A stretch of 64,000 bases of DNA from Asterella californica (lineage: Eukaryota > Streptophyta > Marchantiopsida > Marchantiales > Aytoniaceae), in contig JAYKYS010000005.1 of the NCBI GenBank assembly GCA_036924285.1, positions 21,922,001-21,986,000 of the forward strand, in the 5' to 3' direction. Made by a program: the position numbers and the translations under genes. Under the pieces are notes generated by a model, which was not told the origin of the DNA, made no database searches, and saw nothing but the letters and a program-made list of their open reading frames with translations. Below, one piece after another: positions 1 to 11,306 of the stretch (its first letter is position 1; each line of letters starts with the position of its first letter).

Positions 1-13
1 AAGGAGTAGAGCC

Positions 14-1456
14 ATGAAACATCGAGAAGCGCAAGTTCATACAAAATACAAGACTGTGGCGCGAAAAGTGAAGCCGGTGGCTACTCAACTACCTGAAGAC
101 TCTAACAAGCAAGTGGAACGAGCATTGACTGAACCAGTTCTGCGGGATTCACAGGGAGTATGGCACAAGTTCACAGAAGAGACACTCAAACGACTGCAGA
201 TTGGAGGGGGTGAGTTTCTCACTGAGGAAGAGAGAAAGCGTTTTCATGAGATGTTGAGAAGGCATGGAAAGGCTTTTGCTTTCAGTGCAGAAGAGATTGG
301 ATGTGCAGATACGAGTGTCGTAGCACCCATGGTGATCTTCACAGTACCACATGTGCCTTGGGACTTGAAGCCTATACCAGTGCCACGAGCTATGTTGCCA
401 AAGCTTGTTGAATTGTTGAAAGAGAAGATACGCATGGGTATTTTAGAGCCATCTATGGGACCTTACTCGAGTCGGTGGTTTACTGTACCTAAGAAGTCAG
501 GGGCTCTTAGGTTCATCCAAGACATGCAACATGCTAACAAGGTGACCATTCGAAACATGGGAGCAAGACCCATAGTAGATGAAGTTGCAAAAGCTTTTGC
601 CGGTCGTGCTATCTACTCGATTGGAGATTTGTACTCTGGGTATGATCAGTTCCAGTTGGCAATGGAGAGCAGAGATCTCACCACCATGCGTACTCCGCTT
701 GGGCTTGTAAGGATGTGCACATTACCGCAAGGAGCGACAAACTCTGTTGCTCATGTGCAAAATGCAATGAATAGGATTTTGAGAGAATTCATTCCGGAGA
801 AGACCATACCTTTCATAGATGATATTCCTATGAAAGGGTGTGCGGTCGAAGACAAAGATGAGAAGCTGACTGAGGATGGATGTCGAAGGTTTGTGGTTGA
901 TCATATTCACGATGTGGAGATGATCTTAACAAGGCTTGAGGAGGTAAATCTCACTCTTTCAGCAGAGAAGTCGAGCTTTGGAGTACCAGAGATTGTTGTT
1001 GTTGGTCATCTTTGTGGAGCTTTTGGTCGACGTCCAAACCCATCAAAGGTTGATGCCATTGGGAGGATGAAAGATTGTGTCAACACCACAGAGGTTAGGA
1101 GATTCTTGGGAGCTTGTTTGTTCTATCGAGTGTGGATTCCTCATTTTGGTCACATGTCTGAACCGTTGTATGAGTTGTTGAGGAAGCGAAGAAGGTTCAC
1201 TTGGGGTGAGGAGCAGAGAGTCGCTATGGTGCGACTAAAAAAAGCGTTGAAATCACCACCAGTTCTACGACAGTTGAGCTATGATTGTGGTAGACCCATA
1301 GTCGTTACGGTTGATACTAGTCCTATCGCTATAGGTTGGGCAATAGGGCAGGATGATGGTGAGGAAAAGAGGTTTGCAACAAGATTTGGTGCTCGCATAC
1401 TTACAGATCGACAAAGGAGATATCCTCAAGTCAAACGAGAGCTCTGGGCGTTGTAA
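14..1456 (+). pseudogene. Retrotransposon pol, left copy: reverse transcriptase and RNase H part
   Basis: This open frame carries the reverse transcriptase and most of RNase H of the left array unit. The catalytic aspartates sit in FIDD (811-822), where most plant gypsy elements have Y(I/L/V)DD. Upstream are palm features such as the IRNMGARP and DLYSGYDQFQ segments. The RNase H start is visible as VTVDTS and RELWAL. The frame ends at a TAA just after RELWAL; the RNase H sequence continues in another frame from 1462, so a single base has been lost. The first ATG here is internal: in the complete copy this frame starts 375 bp further upstream. Encoded residues match the right copy throughout. 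Confidence 0.9.
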
Positions 1457-1461
1457 CTGCA

Positions 1462-2238
1462 ATGAAAGCTGAGAAGGAGTATCTCATTGGAGCACATGTA
1501 CTACTTGAAACTGATTGCTTACCTTTGTTGGGAATGATAGCAAACTGCACAACGTCTGATATTGCTATGTTACGTTGGATAGCTTACGTTAGGTCGTTGA
1601 ATCCAGAGTTGAGACACATAGCAGGGAAGATGAATTCGATGGCAGACATGTTGTCTAGAGCTAGGTACTCTGAAGAAGAAGATATGGAGGCAGAAGATAT
1701 GGAGGAAGATGATGCAGAGGAGGGGCAAGTTCTACAACTATCAAGCGAGGACCGGAGTCGCTTGGATGGTGTTCTTCCTTTCAAGGAAGAATTGTATTGT
1801 GGGAGGCTCAAGGAAATCGGACGCTATCTAAGCACTCTTCAGAAGTATGGAGAATGGACGGAGAAAGTCTTCAAGGAGATACGACATCAAGCCTATGGCT
1901 ATCTATTACGAGATGGATATCTGTGGAAGAGGCCAAAGAGGAGAGATGGAGTACCCTTGAGAGTAGTGGATGATGCAGAGACCAAGAAACAAGTACTCGA
2001 ACAATTCCATGATACCTTATGGGCAGGACATCGAGGTACATGGGCAACCTTTACCAAGATCAAGGAGAGGTATTGGTGGAAAGGATTATATCGAGATGTA
2101 GAGAAGTTTGTTGGGTCATGCATTGAATGTCAATTCCAATCCAAGATTCAGTATAGGGATGGATTGAGACCTACGTATCCCTTGTCCATTCATTTCCAAT
2201 GGGTTTTGGATCTGGTTGCCATGCCACCAGGAATTTGA
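1462..2238 (+). pseudogene. Retrotransposon pol, left copy: end of RNase H and integrase zinc-binding region
   Basis: This continues pol in a frame shifted from the preceding piece. It opens with the RNase H tail (LLETDCLPL, the third acidic residue) and an acidic linker around 1670-1730. The H2C2 integrase zinc-binding region follows, with histidines in QFHDTLWAGH and cysteines in CIEC. The first integrase core aspartate is probably in VLDLVAMP near the end. The frame stops at a TGA (2236-2238), and the integrase sequence resumes in the same frame 3 bases later, so this is a nonsense change inside the integrase core. The same stop is present in the right copy. Confidence 0.88.
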
Positions 2239-2241
2239 GGC

Positions 2242-3189
2242 ATGCGTCATTTAGTTTTGGCTCGGGAAGAGCTATCTAACTTTGTAGAAGGGAGGGCTCT
2301 ACGCACCAAAGCTACTGAACCTGTCTGTCGATTCATATTAGAAGATATTGTTTCTAGATATGGAAGCGTGGGGAGAATCCGTGCAGATAGAGGAGAGTTG
2401 AATGCAGATGAAGCACGTGAGTTCTTCAATAGATATGGAATACGATTGAAGTTGACCACTTCGATGAACCCGGAAGCGAATGGGAAAAGTGAACGAGGGC
2501 ACCCACCAATTATCCAAGCATTGGTGAAAGCGTGCAGGGGGCGTCATGGGGACTGGCCTAGACTTCTTCCTTTTGCGTTGTGGGCTGATAGAACTACTCA
2601 TAGTACTGTCACTGGTTACATGCCTACAGAATTGATGACCGGTCAAAAACCTATCATGCCAGCGGAAGGAGACGTTCCTACTTGGGTATGTCTACCTTGG
2701 GAGGATGGTTCTGATAGGGAAGGACTATTAGCACTACGAATTCAACAGCTTGAGCGACGTGAGGAGGACCTCGAAGAAGCATTGGTCAAACTCAAGGAGG
2801 CGAGGTTGAAGAACAAGGAGCGGTTCGACAAGACACATCGTCTGCGAAAGAAGCCGATCCGAGAAGGTGACTGGGTCATAGTATATGACAACAGTTTGGA
2901 TAACCAACACAGCACTATCAAGAAGTTTGCACGACGTTGGTTTGGTCCTTATGTTGTTGTTGTCGTTCACGACAACGCCACATACGGTTTGCGAGAACTG
3001 GATGGTACACTCTTGAAGTTACCCATTGCTGGTAAAAGGGTCAAGGTTTTCCGAAGACGTGAAGGATTTCTTGATTTCGATGAACTTCTCGAGTCTGATT
3101 CTCATCTTTCTAGACCTTATGCGAGAGAAGAGGATGATGAACCTGACAATTCAGAGCTTGATGAGGGCTACGATGATGACTATGGATAA
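2242..3189 (+). pseudogene. Retrotransposon pol, left copy: integrase core and C-terminal GPY/F region
   Basis: This holds the remaining integrase: the second core aspartate in RADRGELN and the catalytic glutamate in NGKSERGH, followed by a coiled, charged linker (LERREEDLEEALVKLKEARL) and a GPY/F-type C-terminal module (RRWFGPYVVVVV). The tail is acidic (DEPDNSELDEGYDDDYG), and I see no chromodomain. The polypurine tract and LTR begin about 40 bp after the stop. It lies in the same frame as the piece ending at 2238 and is separated from it only by a TGA. Confidence 0.88.
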
Positions 3190-3217
3190 CAAGTTGGCAC
3201 ATACCGGAGGATGTGCA

Positions 3218-3230
3218 GGTTTGGAGGGGG
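3218..3230 (+). other. Polypurine tract before LTR
   Basis: A purine-rich run ending in GGAGGGGG directly abuts the TG that opens the LTR, the position expected for the plus-strand primer of reverse transcription. The same run precedes the right LTR at 11294-11306. Confidence 0.75.
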
Positions 3231-5268
3231 TGAATGTCCTGTTGTGGGACCAGTTAGTATGTAAATTATCCGTATAAATACGTTTTGCACACAATCGTAG
3301 AAGTTGTGGTGTAATGGGATCTAAAACATTGCTCTTATGAGCTTAGAATGCTCTATTATCTGTTGGGGGTCTCCATGGGGCAGAAAAGGACAAGATTGAG
3401 TCCTTTGACTTCCCATTGGTCCACCCAAAAGTGAAGATAACTTGTCATCTACCTAAGTGTGCGCTCTGGGAGGTTCGGGGCACTTTGACGAGAGATTTGG
3501 GAGATCAGAGGGCATGGGCGGAGAGCTCTCGACGGGAGGAGCAATCTGACCACAAATTTCACTCGATTTGGAGGTCCAAGGCATACGTTATGGCGATTTG
3601 AAGTTCATAGAGTGATGGTAGTACATAGCTTTCTCTTCCGATTGCAAGATTAAGGAGTTTGAGTGATTGAGCCGTCAGATTGAGACCAGATTTCATGAGC
3701 TTGTAGTCTGTCAGCTGCTGAAGCTGTGACCACAAATTTCACCACCGGATGTTCTGCGGATTGAGCGCAATGGCGATTTGAAGGCGACGGGGTGCAGAAA
3801 GCTGTCAATCTGAAGCAGCGAGTTTGCAGATTTATGGAGGACGATCAGAACGGTCAAATTGGCTCAAATTTCCTGTGTAGTGAGTTTACCTTCCGAATTG
3901 ATAGCACAGGAAGTTGGAGTGGAAGTGGACGGTTCATTTAGTCGAAGAAGCTTCTGTCCTGAATCTGAGATTGGAAGTGCGTGTTAGTTTCTGTGGATTT
4001 GTGTTAATTGTGGGAGGAGATCTAGCCGTCAGATCTTCCTGAAATTTGACCTGCAAGTAGAGATTTTAGTATCCTACCTACGTGGCAAGTTTGAGAGGAG
4101 ACTGAGCTGTAGATCTGTACCTATCATGTGTGAAAGTTCGCTGGTTTTTCTGCCGAGTTGTATCGGCAACGATATCTACTCTAGGTCTCGAGTTGTTAGC
4201 GGCAGCTGGCTGAAAAGTATCCAGTGCGACATTTGTATTGCTTTGGGGAGTATTCTAGGCGTAGATATGACTTTAGCGATCTACGTTGTATCCACGTCAT
4301 GTGGTTGTTAGGTTCGCACTCAACGTGGCAAAGTGCGATCCTTGACCTGTAGAGTCGACTACCTGTCTAGCCTAGTCTCTGGTTTTTGGGACACGTTACG
4401 GTGCATGCATTAGAACTTTTCACCCAGAAGACCCACACGTGGATGAGTATGACGGCACCAAACATGCGATGTGCATGTGTGCCACCTCATCGGTCTGTGA
4501 GGCTTGGGTTGCTTGGTTAGTGAGCTTGCACCTATCCTTGTTTTGTGTTCGAAACTTTTAAGCAAAGGGGAGTGACCTGTGTGGGGGCATTCGGCCTGGG
4601 GAAAAATCCAAGAGATTGTTCGTGGAGAGATCGTGGTGATCCTATGAGATTGAATCAGAGTTTTATGGATCGATATACCTTTGTAGTTGGAGTGCGCATG
4701 TTGTGAGAGATGGACGAAGGACTCTACTTACCGCCCAGATTCCCTTTTCGAAACCCTTTCTCGATTAAATTGATGTATATGGAACGAGTCCACTTTCAAC
4801 AGTTTCTGATAGGATCCTTCGGGCATAACTTTACCGCGCAAGTCATGCTCTCGCCTGTCCCTGTGATCTTACCTGTTGTCACTTACGGCCAAGAATGGGA
4901 CCTCACTGTCTTTATCCTCATCTAACGAAGGATGGATCTAAATCAGCTCCCTCCTGTAAACTTTAACACCCAGTGCGAGATAAGACACATCTGTCGACCC
5001 AAAGCCATGTACGAAGCCCTAGTAGTGAGAAACTTCGGAGAGGAATACTACCGAGAGATCATGTCATCACATATCCCGTTTGTCGTGCCCATGATCATCC
5101 AACGTTTTCGTGTAGTTATCTTGACCCTTTACTGAGAGAAAGAAAGTGCTTAGTTATCGAGGAAGTTAGAGAGAAATCTACAGGAAACTTGTCGCTCTGC
5201 TGTGCATTGATCGCTAGCCACAGCCAGAAGGTACGCCCTTGCTCAAAGGAAAGGCTCTCGCTACGACA
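3231..5268 (+). repeat. Long terminal repeat, shared middle LTR (2,038 bp)
   Basis: It begins TGAATGTCC after the polypurine tract and ends GCTACGACA, so the termini are TG..CA. The right boundary is fixed because similarity to the LTR at 11307-13344 stops exactly there. By eye the two LTRs differ at one base (G at 4599, A at 12675). A TATAAATA box lies at 3273-3280, only about 43 bp inside the LTR. If that is the promoter, U3 is very short and R-U5 nearly 2 kb. Short open frames inside are not convincing genes. Confidence 0.92.
3273..3280 (+). promoter_or_regulatory. Candidate LTR TATA box
   Basis: TATAAATA sits about 43 bp from the LTR start, with a matching copy at 11349-11356. Its role is inferred from sequence only. 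The early position is unusual because plant LTR promoters generally lie several hundred bases in. Confidence 0.35.
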
Positions 5269-5272
5269 TATT

Positions 5273-5290
5273 TGGTGCTTCCACTGAGAG
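5273..5290 (+). other. Primer binding site, best match tRNA-Thr
   Basis: TGGTGCTTCCACTGAGAG begins 4 bp after the middle LTR. A primer binding site must begin TGG (complement of CCA). From memory, plant tRNA-Thr genes start GCTTCCA and end near CTCTCA(A/C)TGGAAGC, which fits this site apart from possible single mismatches. It does not resemble the common initiator-Met site TGGTATCAGAGC. The tRNA identity needs checking against a tRNA gene set. Confidence 0.65.
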
Positions 5291-5309
5291 CACGCTTTGA
5301 GGTGGTTGA

Positions 5310-5849
5310 GTGAGTTGTTGCCGAGGAGCGTCAAGTATGAATCTTCCTGAAGCAATGGGGACGAGTGGAGGAGGAGCAGACGATCTGCTTCGAGCATTGA
5401 CGATGTTGTTGAGACAACAACAAGGAGGCGATGTTGGGGAGCAGAAGTCTACAAGAGCTCTACAAGCGGTGGTGAAGAAGTTGGGGAGGTTCGATGGAAG
5501 GAACATCACGAAGTATGTTCGGGAGTATATTTGTGAGATGGAGGTAAATCGTGTGCTTGAGACAGAGATGATTTCTAGTTTTGAGTTGGCTGTGATACTT
5601 GAGATCCGTAGTCAAGTGACAAAGCTGAAGGACGCACGTACGAGTTCTTGGGAGGAGTATGAGCAGAGGTTGAAGAGTGAATTTTTTGATGATGATGCGG
5701 ATAGAGTAACCAAGAGAACGTTCTTGGAGTGGATAGAGCAGCGTCCGGGGAATGAGATGACGCCAAATGAGTTGCTGCGTGAGTTTGAGAAACGGTTCTG
5801 TCAATTGTCTCCATCCGAGAGGACAACGCTTGACTTAAGGAAGACATAA
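5310..5849 (+). pseudogene. Retrotransposon gag, N-terminal part
   Basis: It starts 20 bp after the primer binding site and encodes 179 residues. It resembles a Ty3-type gag capsid region: a hydrophobic-charged helical stretch (KKLGRFDGRNITKYVREY) followed by segments like SSWEEYEQRLKSEF and NELLREFEKRF that are typical of retrotransposon gag. The first ATG is at 5310; another in good context is at 5337. The frame stops at a TAA (5847-5849), but gag-like sequence continues immediately in the same frame. This is an in-frame nonsense codon rather than the natural end. Confidence 0.82.
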
Positions 5850-5894
5850 CTTTTTCTAGAAGCTGCTGATGAAAATCTAGAGGATAAGCTTTTC

Positions 5895-7655
5895 TTGATG
5901 CTAGCAGACAAGGGAGAAGAAGGAGGAGTGAGCACAGACTGGAGAAAGGTAGAGGAAGCTGTTACTATTCTCACGAAGCAGAAACGTGGAAGAGGTAGAG
6001 CTGCAACCTTGAGGTCTGATGTCTCTTTAGCTCCATTGCCCAAGCCTGCCAATAGCAAGATTGAAGATTCTGCAATCGATGAGTTGGTCAAGGGTCTGAG
6101 AGAGTTAAGGATAGAGATGGCAGAGCTAAAGCATAGTCGAAGTCCTGGTGATACCAATGCATCTTCAACTAGCAGAAATTTTGTTAGAAGATGTATCTGG
6201 TGTGACAGTACTGAACACCAACGACGAGATTGTGAGGAGTTTTCCGAAGCTCTCAGAACCGGAGTCGTGAATTTTAGAGATGGAAAGATTCATCTCGCCC
6301 AAACTGGTGCGCCGTTGAATACCAACTTTGATAAGGGAGGAATGAAGAGTTTGGTGAGAGGTCAGGTTGGTATAGCTACGGCGATACGCACAATAGAGCC
6401 AGAAACATTTGCGATTGAAGTAGATGTACCAGTTGTAGCAGCTGTTAAGAGCGATGTAGTTGAAGTTCCACGAGAAGTAATGTTGCGAGGTGCGGAGGCA
6501 ATTCGCCGCATTACTGGATGGGATGATCCTGTAGAGGCAGGGTGTGTCAAGGCTTACTTGGTGCAAGAGAAGCATGTAAGCTGGCAAGATGCGATTGTGG
6601 AAGAGAAAAGGAGACGTGATGATGATGTTGCTGATCCGGAGGAGGCTACAAGGAGAGCCAGAGCCACGAAGAGGAGAGGGCAACAAGAGACATCACCGTC
6701 TGATATCCCTTCGACGTCTCAAGGGGCATCTACATCTGAACATATGGTTGATGTTCCTATTTATGACACGGAGATGAGAGAGAAAGGCAAAGGAGCTTCT
6801 TCAAAGGGCAAAGGTAAAGCACCGACCTACAGACTACAATCTGATATCGAGACCAGCACCAACTTGAAGGAGATTCTTGAAGAGAGAATTTTGGATGCAA
6901 AAATAGAATTTTCCTTGCGAGAGGCCTTAGGGATAGCTAAACGTGATTTTCATGAGTTGATCATAGATGTGATCAAGAGAAAGAGGCAGATGACTGCGGA
7001 TACAGTGATGGTGAAAGCATTGGATACTGACATCACTGGGGAAGAAGATGAAGAGTTAGGTCGCGTATTTGCCCAAAAGCATGTACTACAGGCGTCGAAT
7101 GGAAGAGAGGCAAGAGTTTCAGACTGTGCTGCAGAACATGGCGACGAGAAGCAGCATGAGAGTCACTATTCTCGAGCATATTGGGCTCGTGCAACCACAG
7201 AGACAAGGGTCCGACTGGGTAACTTGTCAGAGGCTATAGTGGCGTTGGTGGATCACGGTTCGGAGATTAACATCATGTCCAAAAATGTTTACGAGAAGGG
7301 GAAGTGGCCAATCGACACAGGACATGGATGGGTTCTTCGTGCTGCTAACAACCAAAGAGGTGAACTTTTTGGTGCTTGTCCAGCTGTCAAGACTCGGATA
7401 GGAGATGTAGAGATAGAACAAAACTTTTTTGTTCAGAGTGTAGCTGCTTATCCTGTGATCCTAGGTCAACCATATATTACTGCGTCTAGAATGGAGACGA
7501 AAGTAATGGACGATGGGTCTCATTATGCTCGTATTAGAAGTCAAGATGGTACAAGGGCGGTACAGTTTCTTACTGTACGTACGGGTCATGAAAGGAACAG
7601 AGAGAAGTTGAGGGACAGTCCCTTAAGGACTGACAAAGAGTTTTTGGATTTTTAG
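5895..7655 (+). pseudogene. Retrotransposon gag C-terminus with zinc knuckle, and aspartic protease
   Basis: This is in frame with the preceding gag piece; the open frame really resumes right after the TAA at 5849, and 5895 is only the first ATG. It has a CX2CX4HX4C zinc knuckle (CIWCDSTEHQRRDC, about 6194-6235) that binds RNA, a basic low-complexity stretch (GKGASSKGKGKAP), and a retropepsin-like region with active-site segment LVDHGSEIN (7251-7262), DHGS in place of the usual D(S/T)G. The frame ends in a T-rich run at 7655. The polyprotein continues into pol in another frame, so one base is missing or a programmed shift is used. Confidence 0.85.
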
Positions 7656-7714
7656 TTAGCACTCCTGTAGGGCGGGAGTATGGGAGTGTTGATAGGAGAA
7701 AGAGCCTTCCGCTA

Positions 7715-9532
7715 GTGCTAGAAGATGAAGAAGAGATGTTTAAATGTGGATTTGCTCAGTTTTCTGAAACTTGTGTAAATAGATTTCGAGTGGTAGAAGA
7801 GATGGATAGTGTACAAAGACGATGTGTGAAGAAGCAGGAAGATCTCTTCAAAACTCAAGGAGTTTTGGTAGATCAGGAGTTCATTAACGGGATGTATGAA
7901 GAAGAGGGCTTTGAAGATACTCTTGAGGAGGTTTTGTCGTTCATAAGCACCGATTCTATGGTTAATGGATTAGTCGTAATCCGTTCACGTGAGTTACATG
8001 AGGAGATTACACGATTCGTCGAGGATGACTACAAGGTTCAGCTTCAGATGAAAGGAGATCATGAGTTGGAGTTAGAAAGGAGTAGAGCCATGAAACATCG
8101 AGAAGCGCAAGTTCATACAAAATACAAGACTGTGGCACGAAAAGTGAAGCCGGTGGCTACTCAACTACCTGAAGACTCTAACAAGCAAGTGGAACGAGCA
8201 TTGACTGAACCAGTTCTGCGGGATTCACAGGGAGTATGGCACAAGTTCACAGAAGAGACACTCAAACGACTGCAGATTGGAGGGGGTGAGTTTCTCACTG
8301 AGGAAGAGAGAAAGCGTTTTCATGAGATGTTGAGAAGGCATGGAAAGGCTTTTGCTTTCAGTGCAGAAGAGATTGGATGTGCAGATACGAGTGTCGTAGC
8401 ACCCATGGTGATCTTCACAGTACCACATGTGCCTTGGGACTTGAAGCCTATACCAGTGCCACGAGCTATGTTGCCAAAGCTTGTTGAATTGTTGAAAGAG
8501 AAGATACGCATGGGTATTTTAGAGCCATCTATGGGACCTTACTCGAGTCGGTGGTTTACTGTACCTAAGAAGTCAGGGGCTCTTAGGTTCATCCAAGACA
8601 TGCAACATGCTAACAAGGTGACCATTCGAAACATGGGAGCAAGACCCATAGTAGATGAAGTTGCAAAAGCTTTTGCCGGTCGTGCTATCTACTCGATTGG
8701 AGATTTGTACTCTGGGTATGATCAGTTCCAGTTGGCAATGGAGAGCAGAGATCTCACCACCATGCGTACTCCGCTTGGGCTTGTAAGGATGTGCACATTA
8801 CCGCAAGGAGCGACAAACTCTGTTGCTCATGTGCAAAATGCAATGAATAGGATTTTGAGAGAATTCATTCCGGAGAAGACCATACCTTTCATAGATGATA
8901 TTCCTATGAAAGGGTGTGCGGTCGAAGACAAAGATGAGAAGCTGACTGAGGATGGATGTCGAAGGTTTGTGGTTGATCATATTCACGATGTGGAGATGAT
9001 CTTAACAAGGCTTGAGGAGGTAAATCTCACTCTTTCAGCAGAGAAGTCGAGCTTTGGAGTACCAGAGATTGTTGTTGTTGGTCATCTTTGTGGAGCTTTT
9101 GGTCGACGTCCAAACCCATCAAAGGTTGATGCCATTGGGAGGATGAAAGATTGTGTCAACACCACAGAGGTTAGGAGATTCTTGGGAGCTTGTTTGTTCT
9201 ATCGAGTGTGGATTCCTCATTTTGGTCACATGTCTGAACCGTTGTATGAGTTGTTGAGGAAGCGAAGAAGGTTCACTTGGGGTGAGGAGCAGAGAGTCGC
9301 TATGGTGCGACTAAAAAAAGCGTTGAAATCACCACCAGTTCTACGACAGTTGAGCTATGATTGTGGTAGACCCATAGTCGTTACGGTTGATACTAGTCCT
9401 ATCGCTATAGGTTGGGCAATAGGGCAGGATGATGGTGAGGAAAAGAGGTTTGCAACAAGATTTGGTGCTCGCATACTTACAGATCGACAAAGGAGATATC
9501 CTCAAGTCAAACGAGAGCTCTGGGCGTTGTAA
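7715..9532 (+). pseudogene. Retrotransposon pol, complete copy: N-terminal linker, reverse transcriptase, RNase H
   Basis: This matches 14-1456 residue for residue, plus 125 upstream residues missing from the left copy because they lie before the window. Reading upstream of the ATG in this frame, similarity to a continuous polyprotein appears to go back to about 7650, where the gag-protease frame ends. FIDD is at 8887-8898. It ends with the same TAA and one-base frame loss in RNase H as the left copy. Confidence 0.9.
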
Positions 9533-9537
9533 CTGCA

Positions 9538-10314
9538 ATGAAAGCTGAGAAGGAGTATCTCATTGGAGCACATGTACTACTTGAAACTGATTGCTTACCT
9601 TTGTTGGGAATGATAGCAAACTGCACAACGTCTGATATTGCTATGTTACGTTGGATAGCTTACGTTAGGTCGTTGAATCCAGAGTTGAGACACATAGCAG
9701 GGAAGATGAATTCGATGGCAGACATGTTGTCTAGAGCTAGGTACTCTGAAGAAGAAGATATGGAGGCAGAAGATATGGAGGAAGATGATGCAGAGGAGGG
9801 GCAAGTTCTACAACTATCAAGCGAGGACCGGAGTCGCTTGGATGGTGTTCTTCCTTTCAAGGAAGAATTGTATTGTGGGAGGCTCAAGGAAATCGGACGC
9901 TATCTAAGCACTCTTCAGAAGTATGGAGAATGGACGGAGAAAGTCTTCAAGGAGATACGACATCAAGCCTATGGCTATCTATTACGAGATGGATATCTGT
10001 GGAAGAGGCCAAAGAGGAGAGATGGAGTACCCTTGAGAGTAGTGGATGATGCAGAGACCAAGAAACAAGTACTCGAACAATTCCATGATACCTTATGGGC
10101 AGGACATCGAGGTACATGGGCAACCTTTACCAAGATCAAGGAGAGGTATTGGTGGAAAGGATTATATCGAGATGTAGAGAAGTTTGTTGGGTCATGCATT
10201 GAATGTCAATTCCAATCCAAGATTCAGTATAGGGATGGATTGAGACCTACGTATCCCTTGTCCATTCATTTCCAATGGGTTTTGGATCTGGTTGCCATGC
10301 CACCAGGAATTTGA
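9538..10314 (+). pseudogene. Retrotransposon pol, complete copy: RNase H tail and integrase zinc-binding region
   Basis: Identical in encoded sequence to 1462-2238, including the acidic linker, the HHCC integrase motif and the TGA that interrupts the integrase core (10312-10314). Sharing the lesion shows that it predates the tandem duplication. Confidence 0.88.
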
Positions 10315-10317
10315 GGC

Positions 10318-11265
10318 ATGCGTCATTTAGTTTTGGCTCGGGAAGAGCTATCTAACTTTGTAGAAGGGAGGGCTCTACGCACCAAAGCTACTGAACCTGT
10401 CTGTCGATTCATATTAGAAGATATTGTTTCTAGATATGGAAGCGTGGGGAGAATCCGTGCAGATAGAGGAGAGTTGAATGCAGATGAAGCACGTGAGTTC
10501 TTCAATAGATATGGAATACGATTGAAGTTGACCACTTCGATGAACCCGGAAGCGAATGGGAAAAGTGAACGAGGGCACCCACCAATTATCCAAGCATTGG
10601 TGAAAGCGTGCAGGGGGCGTCATGGGGACTGGCCTAGACTTCTTCCTTTTGCGTTGTGGGCTGATAGAACTACTCATAGTACTGTCACTGGTTACATGCC
10701 TACAGAATTGATGACCGGTCAAAAACCTATCATGCCAGCGGAAGGAGACGTTCCTACTTGGGTATGTCTACCTTGGGAGGATGGTTCTGATAGGGAAGGA
10801 CTATTAGCACTACGAATTCAACAGCTTGAGCGACGTGAGGAGGACCTCGAAGAAGCATTGGTCAAACTCAAGGAGGCGAGGTTGAAGAACAAGGAGCGGT
10901 TCGACAAGACACATCGTCTGCGAAAGAAGCCGATCCGAGAAGGTGACTGGGTCATAGTATATGACAACAGTTTGGATAACCAACACAGCACTATCAAGAA
11001 GTTTGCACGACGTTGGTTTGGTCCTTATGTTGTTGTTGTCGTTCACGACAACGCCACATACGGTTTGCGAGAACTGGATGGTACACTCTTGAAGTTACCC
11101 ATTGCTGGTAAAAGGGTCAAGGTTTTCCGAAGACGTGAAGGATTTCTTGATTTCGATGAACTTCTCGAGTCTGATTCTCATCTTTCTAGACCTTATGCGA
11201 GAGAAGAGGATGATGAACCTGACAATTCAGAGCTTGATGAGGGCTACGATGATGACTATGGATAA
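10318..11265 (+). pseudogene. Retrotransposon pol, complete copy: integrase core and GPY/F tail
   Basis: Identical in encoded sequence to 2242-3189, with integrase core residues in RADRGE and NGKSERGH and an RRWFGPY module near the end. It is followed by the polypurine tract at 11294-11306 and the right LTR. Confidence 0.88.
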
Positions 11266-11306
11266 CAAGTTGGCACATACCGGAGGATGTGCAGGTTTGG
11301 AGGGGG

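Noticed and set aside
3416..5287. Small open frames inside the LTRs
   Set aside because: Short, no recognisable content, and duplicated only because the LTR is duplicated.
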